Position numbers and translations under genes: made by a program. The notes below the pieces were generated by a model, which was not told the origin of the DNA, made no database searches, and worked only from the letters and a program-made list of their open reading frames with translations. From the NCBI GenBank assembly GCA_028285005.1, contig JANQQP010000037.1, positions 62,001 to 126,000 of the forward strand: 64,000 bases of DNA, given 5' to 3'. Origin of the DNA: Dehalococcoidia bacterium. Lineage in GTDB: Bacteria > Chloroflexota > Dehalococcoidia > Lucifugimonadales > Lucifugimonadaceae. Below, piece by piece: positions 42,795 to 51,322 of the stretch; the stretch's first letter is position 1; each line of letters opens with the position of its first letter.

Positions 42795-43448
42795 ATGGTT
42801 ATCGACCTGAACAGACACGAAAGCACCACCGTTCTGACGACGGCCAGTCCACTTGTGCTCGCTTCTGCATCACCGCGACGGTCTGAGATTCTGTGCTCAC
42901 TCGGGTTTCAGTTCGAGATTGCGCCTGCGGACATCGACGAGGAAGCTTTAGTTGGGGTTGAGCCGGTTCGACTGGCTATCGAGTTGGCTGAGAAGAAGGC
43001 CAGGGTAGTCAGGTCTGGAAGGCCGTGCTCCTGCGTGATTGCGGCCGATACAGTGGTAGAGATCGACGGCGTTTCGGTTGGAAAGCCGTCGAACAGCGCC
43101 GAAGCCGCGTCGATGTTGCGAAGCTTGAGCGGTCGGACGCACAGGGTCCACACCGGAGTGGCCGTGATGATGGACGACGTGCTGACGAGTGATGTGGAAA
43201 CGACTCATGTCACCATGCGCGAGCTAACTCAGCCCGAGATCAAGGCGTATGTGAGTACCGGAGCGGCGATGGACAAGGCCGGAGCGTACGGTATACAGGA
43301 CACCAAATTCTCTCCAGTCGCATCTTACGAAGGTTCGTATCTCAACGTAGTCGGCCTGCCCGTTCGACTGCTCGCCCGACTGCTGCTGGAGGCAGGGCAG
43401 ATCGACCCTTCGGTCGCACACGAGATCAGCGAGATAGATTCGATATGA
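42795..43448 (+). CDS. maf: Maf-family nucleoside triphosphate pyrophosphatase
   Basis: A 217-residue Maf protein that hydrolyses dTTP, UTP or modified nucleotides to monophosphates. It opens LVLASASPRRSEIL, the substrate-binding signature, and contains ADTVVEIDGVSVGKP and KAGAYGIQ. The N-terminal 17 residues precede the signature and may not be translated; ATG 42795 is the first candidate. It overlaps tatB by four bases (ATGA), so maf-tatB-tatC form an operon. Confidence 0.93.
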   Translation: MVIDLNRHESTTVLTTASPLVLASASPRRSEILCSLGFQFEIAPADIDEEALVGVEPVRLAIELAEKKARVVRSGRPCSCVIAADTVVEIDGVSVGKPSNSAEAASMLRSLSGRTHRVHTGVAVMMDDVLTSDVETTHVTMRELTQPEIKAYVSTGAAMDKAGAYGIQDTKFSPVASYEGSYLNVVGLPVRLLARLLLEAGQIDPSVAHEISEIDSI

Positions 43449-43909
43449 ACTTCCTCGGCATAGGTGGCCTCGAGTTCTTGCTCATCTTCGGCGTGGCGAT
43501 GTTCTTCGTTGGGCCGAAGAGGCTGGCAGAAGGCGTTCGTAACGGGCGCAAGTACTACACAGAACTCAGGCGATACCGGCAAGAGCTGACCAGTCTGGTG
43601 TCGGAGGCGATCGACGCAGATGAGCTCAAGAAGGACTTCGAAGAGACGAAGCGCGAGGCCTGGGACGAGGCTGCGACCAAAGAGCTGTCCGGTATCAAAG
43701 AGGACCTGACTATCGATCAGGGCGCTCTCGAGATTCCAGAGCTGAACATCACGAGGCCAGTAGCGCACGAACGCTCCACGAGCAGCCCGAAGCCGGTTGA
43801 CCGCGGCGACGGCAAGATTAACGGCGAGAATGTGCCGTCTCTTGGCCTGGGGTCTGGCGACCCCGGTTCAACTCAGCAGCCTCCAGACGTCGAGAGGTCT
43901 GGATCATGA
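43445..43909 (+). CDS. tatB: TatB-like twin-arginine translocase subunit
   Basis: A 154-residue protein. An N-terminal hydrophobic helix (LEFLLIFGVAMFFVGP) with the conserved Gly-Pro hinge is followed by a long amphipathic charged region (KRLAEGVRNGRKYYTELRR) and an acidic, low-complexity tail. This is the TatA/B plan. The polar residue (Glu10) after the N-terminal Gly and the long tail favour TatB. It is sandwiched between maf and tatC, overlapping each by four bases. It binds twin-arginine precursors together with TatC. Confidence 0.85.
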   Translation: MNFLGIGGLEFLLIFGVAMFFVGPKRLAEGVRNGRKYYTELRRYRQELTSLVSEAIDADELKKDFEETKREAWDEAATKELSGIKEDLTIDQGALEIPELNITRPVAHERSTSSPKPVDRGDGKINGENVPSLGLGSGDPGSTQQPPDVERSGS

Positions 43910-44697
43910 TGGACCGCGATAGGGCGATGTCGATCCTGGAGCACCTCGGCGAGTTCAAGCGCCGAATGATCCGCGTAGCACTCGCGTTCATCGTCTTCAC
44001 GGTCGTGGCGGCGGTGTTCTACGACCAGATCTTCGAGTTCTTGCGCAAGCCCGCTGAGGACGCTATCGCGAAGGCCGATGGAGACATCATCTTCACGCAG
44101 GTCGCTGAAGCGTGGGGCGCAGCGATGAAGGTCTCGGTAATCATCGGGTTCACGGTGACGATGCCGTACTTCCTCTTTGAGCTGACGATGTTCCTGCGCA
44201 GCGGCCTGATGGCGAATGAACGGCGTTACCTCTACTTCTTCATGCCGTTCTCGGTGCTTTCCTTCGCAGCGGGCGTGGCGTTCGGTTTCCTGGTTCTGAT
44301 CCCGCCCGCCATCAACTTCCTGCTCACATTCGGCAGTGAGCTGGCCACACCGTTCCCATCGATCGGCTCCTACGTGAGTTTGCTGATATCACTTTCTGTC
44401 TGGATGGGACTGATCTTCGAGTTGCCGATCGTGATGTTTTTCCTCGCGAGGCTTGGGATCGTTAGCTCATCCTGGTACATGAAGCAGTGGCGCTGGATGG
44501 TGCTGTTCGCGTTCGTGCTGGGAGCGGTAGTGACGCCGACTCTTGACCCTGTGACCCAGATGCTGGTGGCTGGACCTGTGATAGCGCTTTACGTCGTCGG
44601 CACCGGGCTGGCTCGAATCGGCGAGCGAGGCAAGGAAGAGGATGAGGGTGAAGCGGAGACGGCGGTAACTGAGTCGCCGTCTGGTGCCAGCGACTAG
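43906..44697 (+). CDS. tatC: Sec-independent protein translocase TatC
   Basis: A 263-residue membrane protein with six membrane segments. The N-terminal cytoplasmic motif HLGEFKRRMI (compare HLxELRxRL) and the loop FFMPFSVLSFAAGVAFGF identify TatC, the receptor for twin-arginine signal peptides. The conserved Glu lies in the NERRYLYFF loop. The C-terminus is a charged cytoplasmic tail. It overlaps tatB by four bases and converges on tatA, with an intrinsic terminator between. Confidence 0.95.
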   Translation: MMDRDRAMSILEHLGEFKRRMIRVALAFIVFTVVAAVFYDQIFEFLRKPAEDAIAKADGDIIFTQVAEAWGAAMKVSVIIGFTVTMPYFLFELTMFLRSGLMANERRYLYFFMPFSVLSFAAGVAFGFLVLIPPAINFLLTFGSELATPFPSIGSYVSLLISLSVWMGLIFELPIVMFFLARLGIVSSSWYMKQWRWMVLFAFVLGAVVTPTLDPVTQMLVAGPVIALYVVGTGLARIGERGKEEDEGEAETAVTESPSGASD

Positions 44698-44718
44698 GTC
44701 TTCCTCAAGAACCCGCCC

Positions 44719-44747
44719 AAAAAGAAAAGACACCCGCTGAGGGTGCC
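44719..44747 (-). terminator. Intrinsic terminator of tatA
   Basis: On the minus strand a 7-bp stem (GGCACCC/GGGTGTC, one G-U pair) with a TCAGC loop is followed by TTTTCTTTTT. It lies 29 bases after the tatA stop. It is the clearest Rho-independent terminator in the window; for the plus strand (tatC) there is no T-run. Confidence 0.85.
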
Positions 44748-44775
44748 TTCTGCGAATGATCAGTCGAACGAGTTT

Positions 44776-44976
44776 CTAAGAGACGTTGCTCTCGACCTTC
44801 GACTTGTCTTCTGACGATTCGAGAGACTTCTCGTCTTCGTCCTTGACCGAACTGCGGAACTCCCGGATCGCCTGGCCCATGCCCCTGCCGACGCTTGGCA
44901 ACTTGCCGACGCCGAAGATAATCAGCACAGCCAGGAGAATGAGGAAGATCTCCATTGGACCGATGCGGGTGAACAT
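44776..44976 (-). CDS. tatA: TatA/E twin-arginine translocase pore subunit
   Basis: A 66-residue TatA. The membrane helix IFLILLAVLIIFGVGKLP ends in the Gly-Lys-Leu-Pro hinge, followed by the amphipathic helix GRGMGQAIREFRSSVKD and a short acidic tail. ATG 44976 has GGAG seven bases upstream; Met8 is an alternative. A strong promoter lies upstream and an intrinsic terminator lies downstream, so it is a single-gene unit. It converges on tatB-tatC, with which it assembles the export pore. Confidence 0.95.
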   Translation of the reverse strand: MFTRIGPMEIFLILLAVLIIFGVGKLPSVGRGMGQAIREFRSSVKDEDEKSLESSEDKSKVESNVS

Positions 44977-45021
44977 TTGAGGGCTCCGTATTCTGCCGCG
45001 CGAATCTAAATATCATCGTCA

Positions 45022-45050
45022 AGAATAGGCTTGGCCGAATTGAGTGTCAA
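45022..45050 (-). promoter_or_regulatory. Sigma-70-type promoter of tatA
   Basis: On the minus strand a perfect -35 TTGACA (45050-45045) and a -10 TATTCT (45027-45022) are separated by exactly 17 bases. Transcription would start near 45015, about 40 bases before the tatA ATG. It is the best-matching promoter in the window. Confidence 0.75.
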
Positions 45051-45108
45051 ACGTGGACCACTACGGGAATCCGACGTTTCGACGGCGTATTGTGCCGGTG
45101 GTTGAGGC

Positions 45109-45771
45109 CTAAGCCATGTAGCGCCAAACGGCCAGCACCCGGCTCATCACCTCGACGTTGTCCGACTGCACGAAGATGGGCTCCATCTGGCTGTTTGCCG
45201 GCTGGAGGCGGACGGTATCGCCCTCCGGATGGAAGTACTTAAGCGTTGTTTCGTCTTCTTTGACGAGCCGAACAGCCGCCATCTGGCCGTTTCGCACCTG
45301 CTGGGTGGACTCCATGATTACCAGATCGCCATCGCCGATCAGCGCGTCGATCATGGAATCGCCTTTCACCTTCAGCGCATAGACGCCGTCGCCGCGGCCT
45401 ACAACCGCCTGTGGCAGGTCAATCTGCTCGATACCGGGGTCCGACCATGTGTCGGTCTGCGGCAGCGGGAAAGGCGCCCCTGCAGCGATGGTCCCCATCA
45501 GGGGAACTGCCACGGTATCCGGTTCGCGAGCGCTCCGTGCGGCCGAGCGGCCGCCTCGAGAGCCAGGAATCGCCAGTCCTCGAGAGACTTCAGAGTCGCG
45601 GTTCAGGTATCCGCCCTCTGAGAGCCGGTCGAGGTTGTACTTGACGACCGACGTCGAGCTGAGACCACAGCCGTACTGGATGTCTCGAACTGTCGGCGGA
45701 TAGTCGTGTTCATCGATGAACTCTTCAATGAACTCGAGCATTCTGGCTTGTTTGTCTGAAAGTTCTTTCAA
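45109..45771 (-). CDS. lexA: LexA repressor
   Basis: A 220-residue LexA. The N-terminal winged helix (residues 1-65, LSDKQARMLEFIEEFI and SSTSVVKYNLDRL) binds SOS boxes. The C-terminal S24 peptidase domain has the autocleavage site Ala97-Gly98 in TIAAGAPFP, the nucleophile Ser139 in KGDSMID and the base Lys178 in ETTLKYF. RecA-induced self-cleavage would release the SOS regulon. It starts at TTG 45771. A near-match to the Gram-positive SOS box lies 44-55 bases upstream, indicating autoregulation. Confidence 0.96.
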   Translation of the reverse strand: MKELSDKQARMLEFIEEFIDEHDYPPTVRDIQYGCGLSSTSVVKYNLDRLSEGGYLNRDSEVSRGLAIPGSRGGRSAARSAREPDTVAVPLMGTIAAGAPFPLPQTDTWSDPGIEQIDLPQAVVGRGDGVYALKVKGDSMIDALIGDGDLVIMESTQQVRNGQMAAVRLVKEDETTLKYFHPEGDTVRLQPANSQMEPIFVQSDNVEVMSRVLAVWRYMA

Positions 45772-45814
45772 CTGACCGGCCTCTGCAAGTAGCGTGTGTA
45801 GTAACCAATAACTC

Positions 45815-45826
45815 GCACTAATGTTC
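45815..45826. promoter_or_regulatory. Near-consensus SOS box upstream of lexA
   Basis: GCACTAATGTTC differs in one base from the Bacillus/actinobacterial SOS consensus GAAC-N4-GTTC. It lies 44-55 bases upstream of the lexA start, where LexA usually controls its own gene. One imperfect half-site keeps this tentative. Confidence 0.45.
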
Positions 45827-45922
45827 TGAAGCTAGCAGTCGCCCACAACTGGTGTCAATCAAAGCTGTCACAGATCGACCGGGCCTGGTGATCAAGCGAG
45901 GCGAGCGAATAGAGCGAAGCTG

Positions 45923-46459
45923 CTAACTGAAGTGGGAGTCTTGTGGAGGGTGCTGGGCGTGATCGCCGAACGAAAGCCCCTCAAGCGGTCCCGGAGGACC
46001 GTCCGGGTCTTCGGCCTGCCCGAAGGCCACATAGTGCGGCGGCTCGCCCTTGAACACGAGATAAGCGCTCTTAGACGATGAAAGCGCCTCAACGCTTCCC
46101 ATCCAGCGGACTTCGGGGCCGTTGATGAGACGCACCGGACCGCCCTCAACAGGGCCGCGCACATTAGTCTCAACCGGCCCGCCGTTTGGTGCGCCAACTC
46201 CCCAGCGCGTTATGTCTGTGTAGCTACCCGGTGTCACGAAGCGCCACCGCGGCAGCAATCCTGACCTTGGCGCGACTTCTACCGCAACCTCGTCACCGGC
46301 CTCGCCGAACGGGTGGTGGATGCGCCAGTTGTATTCCGTGTTCGGGTCGGAATCTAACGCGTGCTGGTGATCGTGACCTTCGTGGCCATGCTCCGCATGC
46401 GCGTGACCATGCTCGTCACCGTGTCCGTGGTGCGAGTGATCGGAGTGGTCGTGGGTCAC
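45923..46459 (-). CDS. Histidine-rich protein of unknown function, downstream of rpsT
   Basis: A 178-residue protein whose first 37 residues contain 15 or more histidines (THDHSDHSHHGHG, EHGHAHAEHGHEGHDHQH). This is the kind of metal-binding stretch seen in zinc, nickel and cobalt chaperones and transporters. The remaining 140 residues are not recognised. They contain EYNWRIHHPFGEAGD, GLLPRWRFVTPGSY and PPHYVAFGQAEDPDGPPGP and look like a globular domain with a Pro/Gly-rich end. There is no signal peptide or membrane segment. It starts with GTG 46459, six bases after rpsT, and so probably shares its transcript. Confidence 0.6.
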   Translation of the reverse strand: MTHDHSDHSHHGHGDEHGHAHAEHGHEGHDHQHALDSDPNTEYNWRIHHPFGEAGDEVAVEVAPRSGLLPRWRFVTPGSYTDITRWGVGAPNGGPVETNVRGPVEGGPVRLINGPEVRWMGSVEALSSSKSAYLVFKGEPPHYVAFGQAEDPDGPPGPLEGLSFGDHAQHPPQDSHFS

Positions 46460-46465
46460 AGCAGA

Positions 46466-46720
46466 TCAGGAACTGGCGCTGTTGAGATTGCGCTGAAGCC
46501 GGGACTTCTTGCGTGCGGCCTGGTTCGGGTGGATGATGCCCTTGCGTGCGGCCCTGTCGAGAGCTGAGATCGCCTCTTTGACGGCGGTCGTGGCGTCTTC
46601 CTCTGAGCCATCTTCGATGGTGTCGCGGGCCTTTGTGACGCGTGAGCGTGTGAATGATCGGACGGTCTTGTTCCGCGCCGCCTTCGTTACCTGTGAGCGG
46701 TGCGACTTTGCGCTTGGCAT
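46466..46720 (-). CDS. rpsT: 30S ribosomal protein S20
   Basis: An 84-residue very basic helical protein, the normal bS20 length. It begins MPSAKSHRSQVTKAARNK and ends GIIHPNQAARKKSRLQRNL, both typical. The ATG at 46720 is preceded by AGGAAG; the open frame runs further upstream to 46810 but is not used. It lies 64 bases after rel and is followed closely by the His-rich gene. Confidence 0.95.
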   Translation of the reverse strand: MPSAKSHRSQVTKAARNKTVRSFTRSRVTKARDTIEDGSEEDATTAVKEAISALDRAARKGIIHPNQAARKKSRLQRNLNSASS

Positions 46721-46784
46721 TTTCTTCCTGTCGAATGGCCCGTCGATAGAGCCGAAAGTTGCCGCTTGAGCGGCGGAGATATGT

Positions 46785-49007
46785 CTACTGGCCTGCGGCC
46801 TGGGCCGCATGGTCGCCTTCGTTGGCCCTGTTCACAGAGAGCACACCCTCGACCATCTCGAGTCTGGTGAACACTCTGCTCAACTGGTCAACCCCGCTAG
46901 TGTACACCGTGAGTGTGACGGTGCACGAGTTGGTATCGGGGTCTTCATTCGACGCCATGGAGTGAATATTGACGTGCTCAGCCGAGACGTAATGCGTTAT
47001 GTCTCGCAGCAGGCCGACTCTGTCGTACGCATGCACGATCAGCCGCGCAGGATAGGTGCTGTCCGCGTGGCCCCACGCAACCGGCACAAGCCGGTCGTGG
47101 TCATCCGTTGAGCGCATGTTGATGCAGTTGGTCCGGTGTACCGTGACGCCGCGTCCTCTCGTGATGTAGCCGGAGATCTCATCTCCGTAAACAGGGCTGC
47201 AGCACCTTGCGACGCGAGTGAGCATATTCGGAGCGCCCATGACCACGATTCCAGTGCGCTCCTGCCGGTGCAGCACGGCGGGGACTTCAGGCACGCTCCC
47301 ATTCGCCTCGACAGGCGGGAAGTTCTCGGTGACGGACTCAAGCACCTTGCCGATGCCCATCTGGCCTGCGCCGAGCGCCTCTTCGAGGTCTGCGTAGTCA
47401 TCGAAGCCGAGCTTGGATGCGATCTTCGAGGTCGGCACTTCCACTCCGAGACGTCTCAGCTCGCGGGTCAGAAGGTCGTGGCCTCGCTGGACATTCTCGT
47501 GCCGCTCTTGCCTGCGGAACCAGAGACGGACCTTGGCGCGAGCGCTCGCTGTCGCCAGGTAGCCGAGGTCGGAGTTGAGCCAATCTAGACTGGGGCCGCG
47601 AGGTGCGCGCGCCTTTCGTATTTCGACCGTGTCACCGTTATGCAGCTGGGTGTTGAGCGGCATCAACTTGCCGTTCACCATGCTGCCGACGGTGTTGTGC
47701 CCGAGGTCTGTGTGGATCCTGTAGGCGAAGTCGAGCGGTGTTGAGCTCGATGGCAAATCGATCACGTCTCCGGCGGGTGTGTAGACGAAGACCTGGTCTC
47801 TCAGAATGTCGGTCTTAACTGAATCGAGATACTCCTCGTCTCCGCTCATCTCTCGCTGCCACTCGAGAAGCTGTTTCAACCAGGTCAGCTTCTCGTCGAA
47901 CAGAGCGTCTTCGTTCTCGGGGTCACCCTGCTTGTAAGTCCAGTGAGCCGCCACACCGTCTTCAGCGATCCGGTGCATCTCCGCGGTTCTGATTTGGACT
48001 TCGAGCGGATAGCCCTGTGGGCCGATCACGGAGGTGTGGAGCGACTGGTACAGGTTCTCTTTCGGGTTGGCGATGTAGTCATCGAACTCGCCCGGGACAG
48101 GCCTCCACATCTGGTGTACCGCTCCAAGACAGGCGTAGCAGTCGGCCGTCGAGTCGACGATCACTCTCACCGCGATGAGGTCGTAGATCTCGTCGAATTT
48201 TCTGCCTCGCGACTGGTAGCGCTGCAGCTTCTGGTACGTGCTGTAGAGGTGCTTGGGGCGGCCGCTGATCGTGCAGTTGATGCCGGATTCATTCAGCGCC
48301 TCGCCCAGAGCCTGCACTGCATCTTCGGTGTAGTGCTCACGCTCGGTACGCTTGCGGCTGATCATACGAGAGACGGACTTGTACTGCCTCGGTAGCAGGT
48401 ACTTGAACGCCTCATCCTCGAGCTGCCACTTGATATCCGCCATGCCCAGGCGCTGCGCGAGTGGCGCATAGATGTCCAGCGTTTCACGGGCAATACGCTG
48501 CTGGCGGTCCTCGGACAGGTACTTGAGCGTCCGCATGTTGTGGAGCCGGTCGGCCAGTTTGATCAGCACAACACGGATGTCGGACGCCATTGCAACCAGC
48601 ATCTTGCGCAGGCTCGCGGTGCGGGCGGCCTCTGCGGTTGGGACGACAGGTTCTGCGCCGTTTGAGCTCTCTGCCTCGTCTGAGAGCAGGTCCAGCCGCT
48701 TTAGCTTCGTGACACCGTCGACGAGTCGGGCCACGTCGGCGCCAAACTCTTTTTCGAGCTCGCCTTTCGAGATCCCGGTGTCCTCGATCACGTCGTGGAG
48801 CAGAGCGGCGGCCAGAGTGGTTGAGTCGAGGTTTATGTTGGCGAGATAGAGCGCGGTGGCGACCGGGTGCTCTATGTAAGGCTCGCCTGACCTGCGCTTC
48901 TGCTCTTTGTGGGCATCGCTGGCGAAGGCGAGCGCGGTCTGCACGAACTGAACACGGTCGTTCGGTAGATAGGACTTTGCTCTCGCTATCAGCTGTGTTG
49001 CCGACAT
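46785..49007 (-). CDS. rel: Bifunctional (p)ppGpp synthetase/hydrolase (RelA/SpoT homologue)
   Basis: A 740-residue long RSH protein. The HD hydrolase domain has His47 and His71-Asp72 (ALLHDVIEDT). The synthetase domain has GRPKHLYSTYQKL, YDLIAVRVIV and YQSLHTSVIGP. A TGS domain (VFVYTPAGDVIDLP), a zinc-finger-like middle (RCCSPVYGDEISG) and a C-terminal ACT domain (VNIHSMASNEDPDTN) follow. The HD residues are intact and the synthetase has a basic RKFDE patch in place of the RelA-only acidic motif, so both making and degrading (p)ppGpp is expected. It starts at ATG 49007. Confidence 0.95.
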   Translation of the reverse strand: MSATQLIARAKSYLPNDRVQFVQTALAFASDAHKEQKRRSGEPYIEHPVATALYLANINLDSTTLAAALLHDVIEDTGISKGELEKEFGADVARLVDGVTKLKRLDLLSDEAESSNGAEPVVPTAEAARTASLRKMLVAMASDIRVVLIKLADRLHNMRTLKYLSEDRQQRIARETLDIYAPLAQRLGMADIKWQLEDEAFKYLLPRQYKSVSRMISRKRTEREHYTEDAVQALGEALNESGINCTISGRPKHLYSTYQKLQRYQSRGRKFDEIYDLIAVRVIVDSTADCYACLGAVHQMWRPVPGEFDDYIANPKENLYQSLHTSVIGPQGYPLEVQIRTAEMHRIAEDGVAAHWTYKQGDPENEDALFDEKLTWLKQLLEWQREMSGDEEYLDSVKTDILRDQVFVYTPAGDVIDLPSSSTPLDFAYRIHTDLGHNTVGSMVNGKLMPLNTQLHNGDTVEIRKARAPRGPSLDWLNSDLGYLATASARAKVRLWFRRQERHENVQRGHDLLTRELRRLGVEVPTSKIASKLGFDDYADLEEALGAGQMGIGKVLESVTENFPPVEANGSVPEVPAVLHRQERTGIVVMGAPNMLTRVARCCSPVYGDEISGYITRGRGVTVHRTNCINMRSTDDHDRLVPVAWGHADSTYPARLIVHAYDRVGLLRDITHYVSAEHVNIHSMASNEDPDTNSCTVTLTVYTSGVDQLSRVFTRLEMVEGVLSVNRANEGDHAAQAAGQ

Positions 49008-49080
49008 ACCCCAATTTTACCCCCTCTGGCAAACGGTGTACTGAGGTACGCTCGCAAACGTTAGGCCAGGTTGGAATGGT

Positions 49081-50112
49081 TCAGCTGAAAAGTCGTGCGA
49101 TCTCGTCGCGCTCGAAGACAGGAAGGTCTTCGAGTCGGCTATCGATTCGCTGAACCAAGGCAGGTTCGCCTGGATCTGCAATCTCGCCGATCTTTCGGGC
49201 TGCGATACCTTCGGCCGTCAGGGCATCGATGATCTGGCCGGACGTATCGGGAGTGCAAGTGATCAGCAGCGCACCTGAGGCGATCAGCCCCCACGGATCG
49301 ACTCCAAGCGCTTCACAGAGTCGCCTGCACTCGTCGAGTACAAGTACAGAATCGGCATCTACCGTCAGCCCGTTTCCTGAAGCTGTACTCAGTTCGGCCA
49401 GTGCGCTTGCAAGACCGCCCTCAGTTGGATCGTGCATCGCAGTCACAGTGCCGCTCGAAGTCGCAATCTGAGCATCTTTGAGGACGGATATGCCGGGGTC
49501 GAACAGGTAGTTGGCCGCGGCTTCTACCTGATCTTCCGTGACACCGGCGGCCATCGCATCTTCTCGGAACTCTCGGGCCAGCAGAGATCCGCCCTCGACC
49601 GCGATGCCCTTGGTCAGGATGATGTGGTCTCCGGGCCGGGCGCCTGAGGTAGAAATCGTGCCACTGGCTGGTGCTTCGCCGAGCATTGCGCCGGAGATCA
49701 GCGGACGCGGAAGCCCGACCGTGATCTCTGTGTGTCCTCCGATTAGCTCGACATCGACTGACGCCGCAGCTTCCTTCAACTGATCGAATATCGACTCGAC
49801 AGTCGCGACAGTCGTCCCTTCAGGCAGCAGCACCGTTGGCATGAACCACTTTGGCGTCGCTCCGGTGGCTGCAATGTCGTTGGCATTGACATGAACGGCA
49901 TACCAGCCGATGAGGTCGGTTGCGAATGTGACCGGATCCGACTTGGCTACGAGGCTGGTCGATCCGAATGAGATGACTGCGGCGTCTTCGCCGACTCCCG
50001 GACCTGTCAGGAGCCGTCTTCCGGGTTCAGGCAGCTCCGCTAGAAGCTCCGCGAGTAACTCTGGCGGCAGCTTTCCTGCCGGTAGCTTGTGCGACCTGTC
50101 GTAGCTTCGCAA
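49081..50112 (-). CDS. AIR-synthase-related protein (HypE/ThiL/PurM superfamily)
   Basis: A 343-residue protein of the PurM ATP-binding superfamily. The N-terminal domain has GVGEDAAVISFG, ATDLIGWYAVHVNANDIAATGA (seen in parts) and LIGGHTEI, the family's magnesium-ATP motifs. The C-terminal domain contains HDPTEGGLASALAELS. It lacks the C-terminal PRIC(C)E tail of HypE and has no N-terminal Cys/Sec loop of SelD. It is therefore neither true HypE nor selenophosphate synthetase. Such stand-alone AIR-synthase relatives have no settled role. It starts at TTG 50112, three bases after the lipoprotein gene. Confidence 0.75.
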   Translation of the reverse strand: MRSYDRSHKLPAGKLPPELLAELLAELPEPGRRLLTGPGVGEDAAVISFGSTSLVAKSDPVTFATDLIGWYAVHVNANDIAATGATPKWFMPTVLLPEGTTVATVESIFDQLKEAAASVDVELIGGHTEITVGLPRPLISGAMLGEAPASGTISTSGARPGDHIILTKGIAVEGGSLLAREFREDAMAAGVTEDQVEAAANYLFDPGISVLKDAQIATSSGTVTAMHDPTEGGLASALAELSTASGNGLTVDADSVLVLDECRRLCEALGVDPWGLIASGALLITCTPDTSGQIIDALTAEGIAARKIGEIADPGEPALVQRIDSRLEDLPVFERDEIARLFS

Positions 50113-50115
50113 GGC

Positions 50116-50985
50116 TCAGGAGGGCAGCGTCGGAATCGGCTCGTCCGCAAAGTAAGGCCCAATAATCGAGCCGAACTCTGACGGAGCCTCCGCGTCCTGT
50201 CCCGCCCAGAACGACTGGTCACCGCGCACGAGCCGGCTGTTACCTCCGCAGATCGTGCCGATGGTCTGATCACCGCCGGGCGTGATGAAGACGAGCCTGA
50301 ACACCTCGGTGCAGCTGGCGGCCGGACCCGGCAGTAGCGGAACGTCCAGAGTATCGACAATAGCCTCGATCTCGGCAGGCTCGGTGACCGTGTTCTTGAG
50401 CGCGAATGCTCCGGTGCTGTCGCGCCGACGCATTTCGATCGACGTCGTCGAGCGGAGATCGGCCAGACTTACGATGTTGATCGTCCGACGCTCGATGTCG
50501 CGGTTCTCAGTGCAGTTCACCAGTACCTGGCCGTCTTCGTCCGTGTGGTACTCGTAGGTCTGGTCTGGCCCTCTCAATGAGACGTTCCAGCCGGTCACCT
50601 CGACCTGCAGATAGACCGTGCCCGGCAGCGGACAGCCGTAAGCCGATGTTGGCCAGGTGCCCGGCTCATAGTCCAGGATCGTGATGGTATTGGGGCCTAT
50701 GTTCAGCCGTCCCGCCAGGTCTAGCTGCGCCAGGAACGCCGCAGTGGGAGTGACAGGAGTCGGCGTAGGCGTTGGCGGCGCAGGAGTTGGTGTGGGTGGC
50801 GTAGGTGTAGAGGTTGCGGGCGGCAAAGGAGTTTCAGTCGGGGCGGGAACCTCTGTCGGTCGCGGGGTCGACGTTGGATTCGGCGGCACGGTCGCGCGGT
50901 CGTCGCCATTCCCGCCGCAGGCAACGGCGGTGACCAGCAGCGCGGCAAGCGCGACGAGGATAGATGTTCTTTGGGAGATCAGCAT
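50116..50985 (-). CDS. Lipoprotein with Pro/Thr-rich stalk and C-terminal domain of unknown function
   Basis: A 289-residue lipoprotein with lipobox VTAVAC and Cys23. Residues about 35-80 form a Pro/Thr repeat (STPTPPTPTPAPPTPTPTP) that would lift the domain off the membrane through a wall or S-layer. The C-terminal 200 residues are beta-rich, with four Cys (GCPLPG, VNCTEN, SCTEVF, TICGG) that could pair in disulfides. No enzyme motif is seen. It leads into the AIR-synthase-related gene (three bases) and shares its promoter region with the ABC permease gene on the other strand. Confidence 0.72.
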   Translation of the reverse strand: MLISQRTSILVALAALLVTAVACGGNGDDRATVPPNPTSTPRPTEVPAPTETPLPPATSTPTPPTPTPAPPTPTPTPVTPTAAFLAQLDLAGRLNIGPNTITILDYEPGTWPTSAYGCPLPGTVYLQVEVTGWNVSLRGPDQTYEYHTDEDGQVLVNCTENRDIERRTINIVSLADLRSTTSIEMRRRDSTGAFALKNTVTEPAEIEAIVDTLDVPLLPGPAASCTEVFRLVFITPGGDQTIGTICGGNSRLVRGDQSFWAGQDAEAPSEFGSIIGPYFADEPIPTLPS

Positions 50986-51322
50986 CGCAACAGCGTACTC
51001 GTTTCCTGGTTATGAGTTAGTTACGTGCGGAGGGCGGATTCAGCAGAACCCGGAGTTGGTCAGACGTGGCCTGCGATGCGCTCGAGGGCCGGGGGCCTAG
51101 TAACTGGACGCCACCTTTTCATCCTCCAGACCGACGTGCGAATCCATACTTTTGTATTAACAAGCCCGCCAATGGCCGAAATCAAGTAGCGATTGGGCCT
51201 TCCGGCGTCCTGATCGACCTCTCATTCAAGGTTTGCGGATAGGGGCCTGACGGGTACCCTATTGTCTGGGTTTCTACGTACGAAGCGCATTTTGAGTGCC
51301 GGTTTATTCTGGCCGGAGATTG
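50986..51322. other. 337-base divergent intergenic region, no gene
   Basis: It separates the lipoprotein and ABC permease genes. No reading frame or RNA fold is convincing. The inverted segments are short. A weak TTGCGG/TACCCT pair with 16-base spacing near 51232-51259 could be the permease promoter. The region otherwise holds only the two promoters and the permease ribosome binding site (GGAG five bases before ATG 51323). Confidence 0.5.

Noticed and set aside
49081-50112. The AIR-synthase-like gene considered as selenophosphate synthetase (selD)
   Set aside because: The N-terminal Cys/Sec glycine-rich loop of SelD is absent, so it gives no independent support for selenium use in this window.
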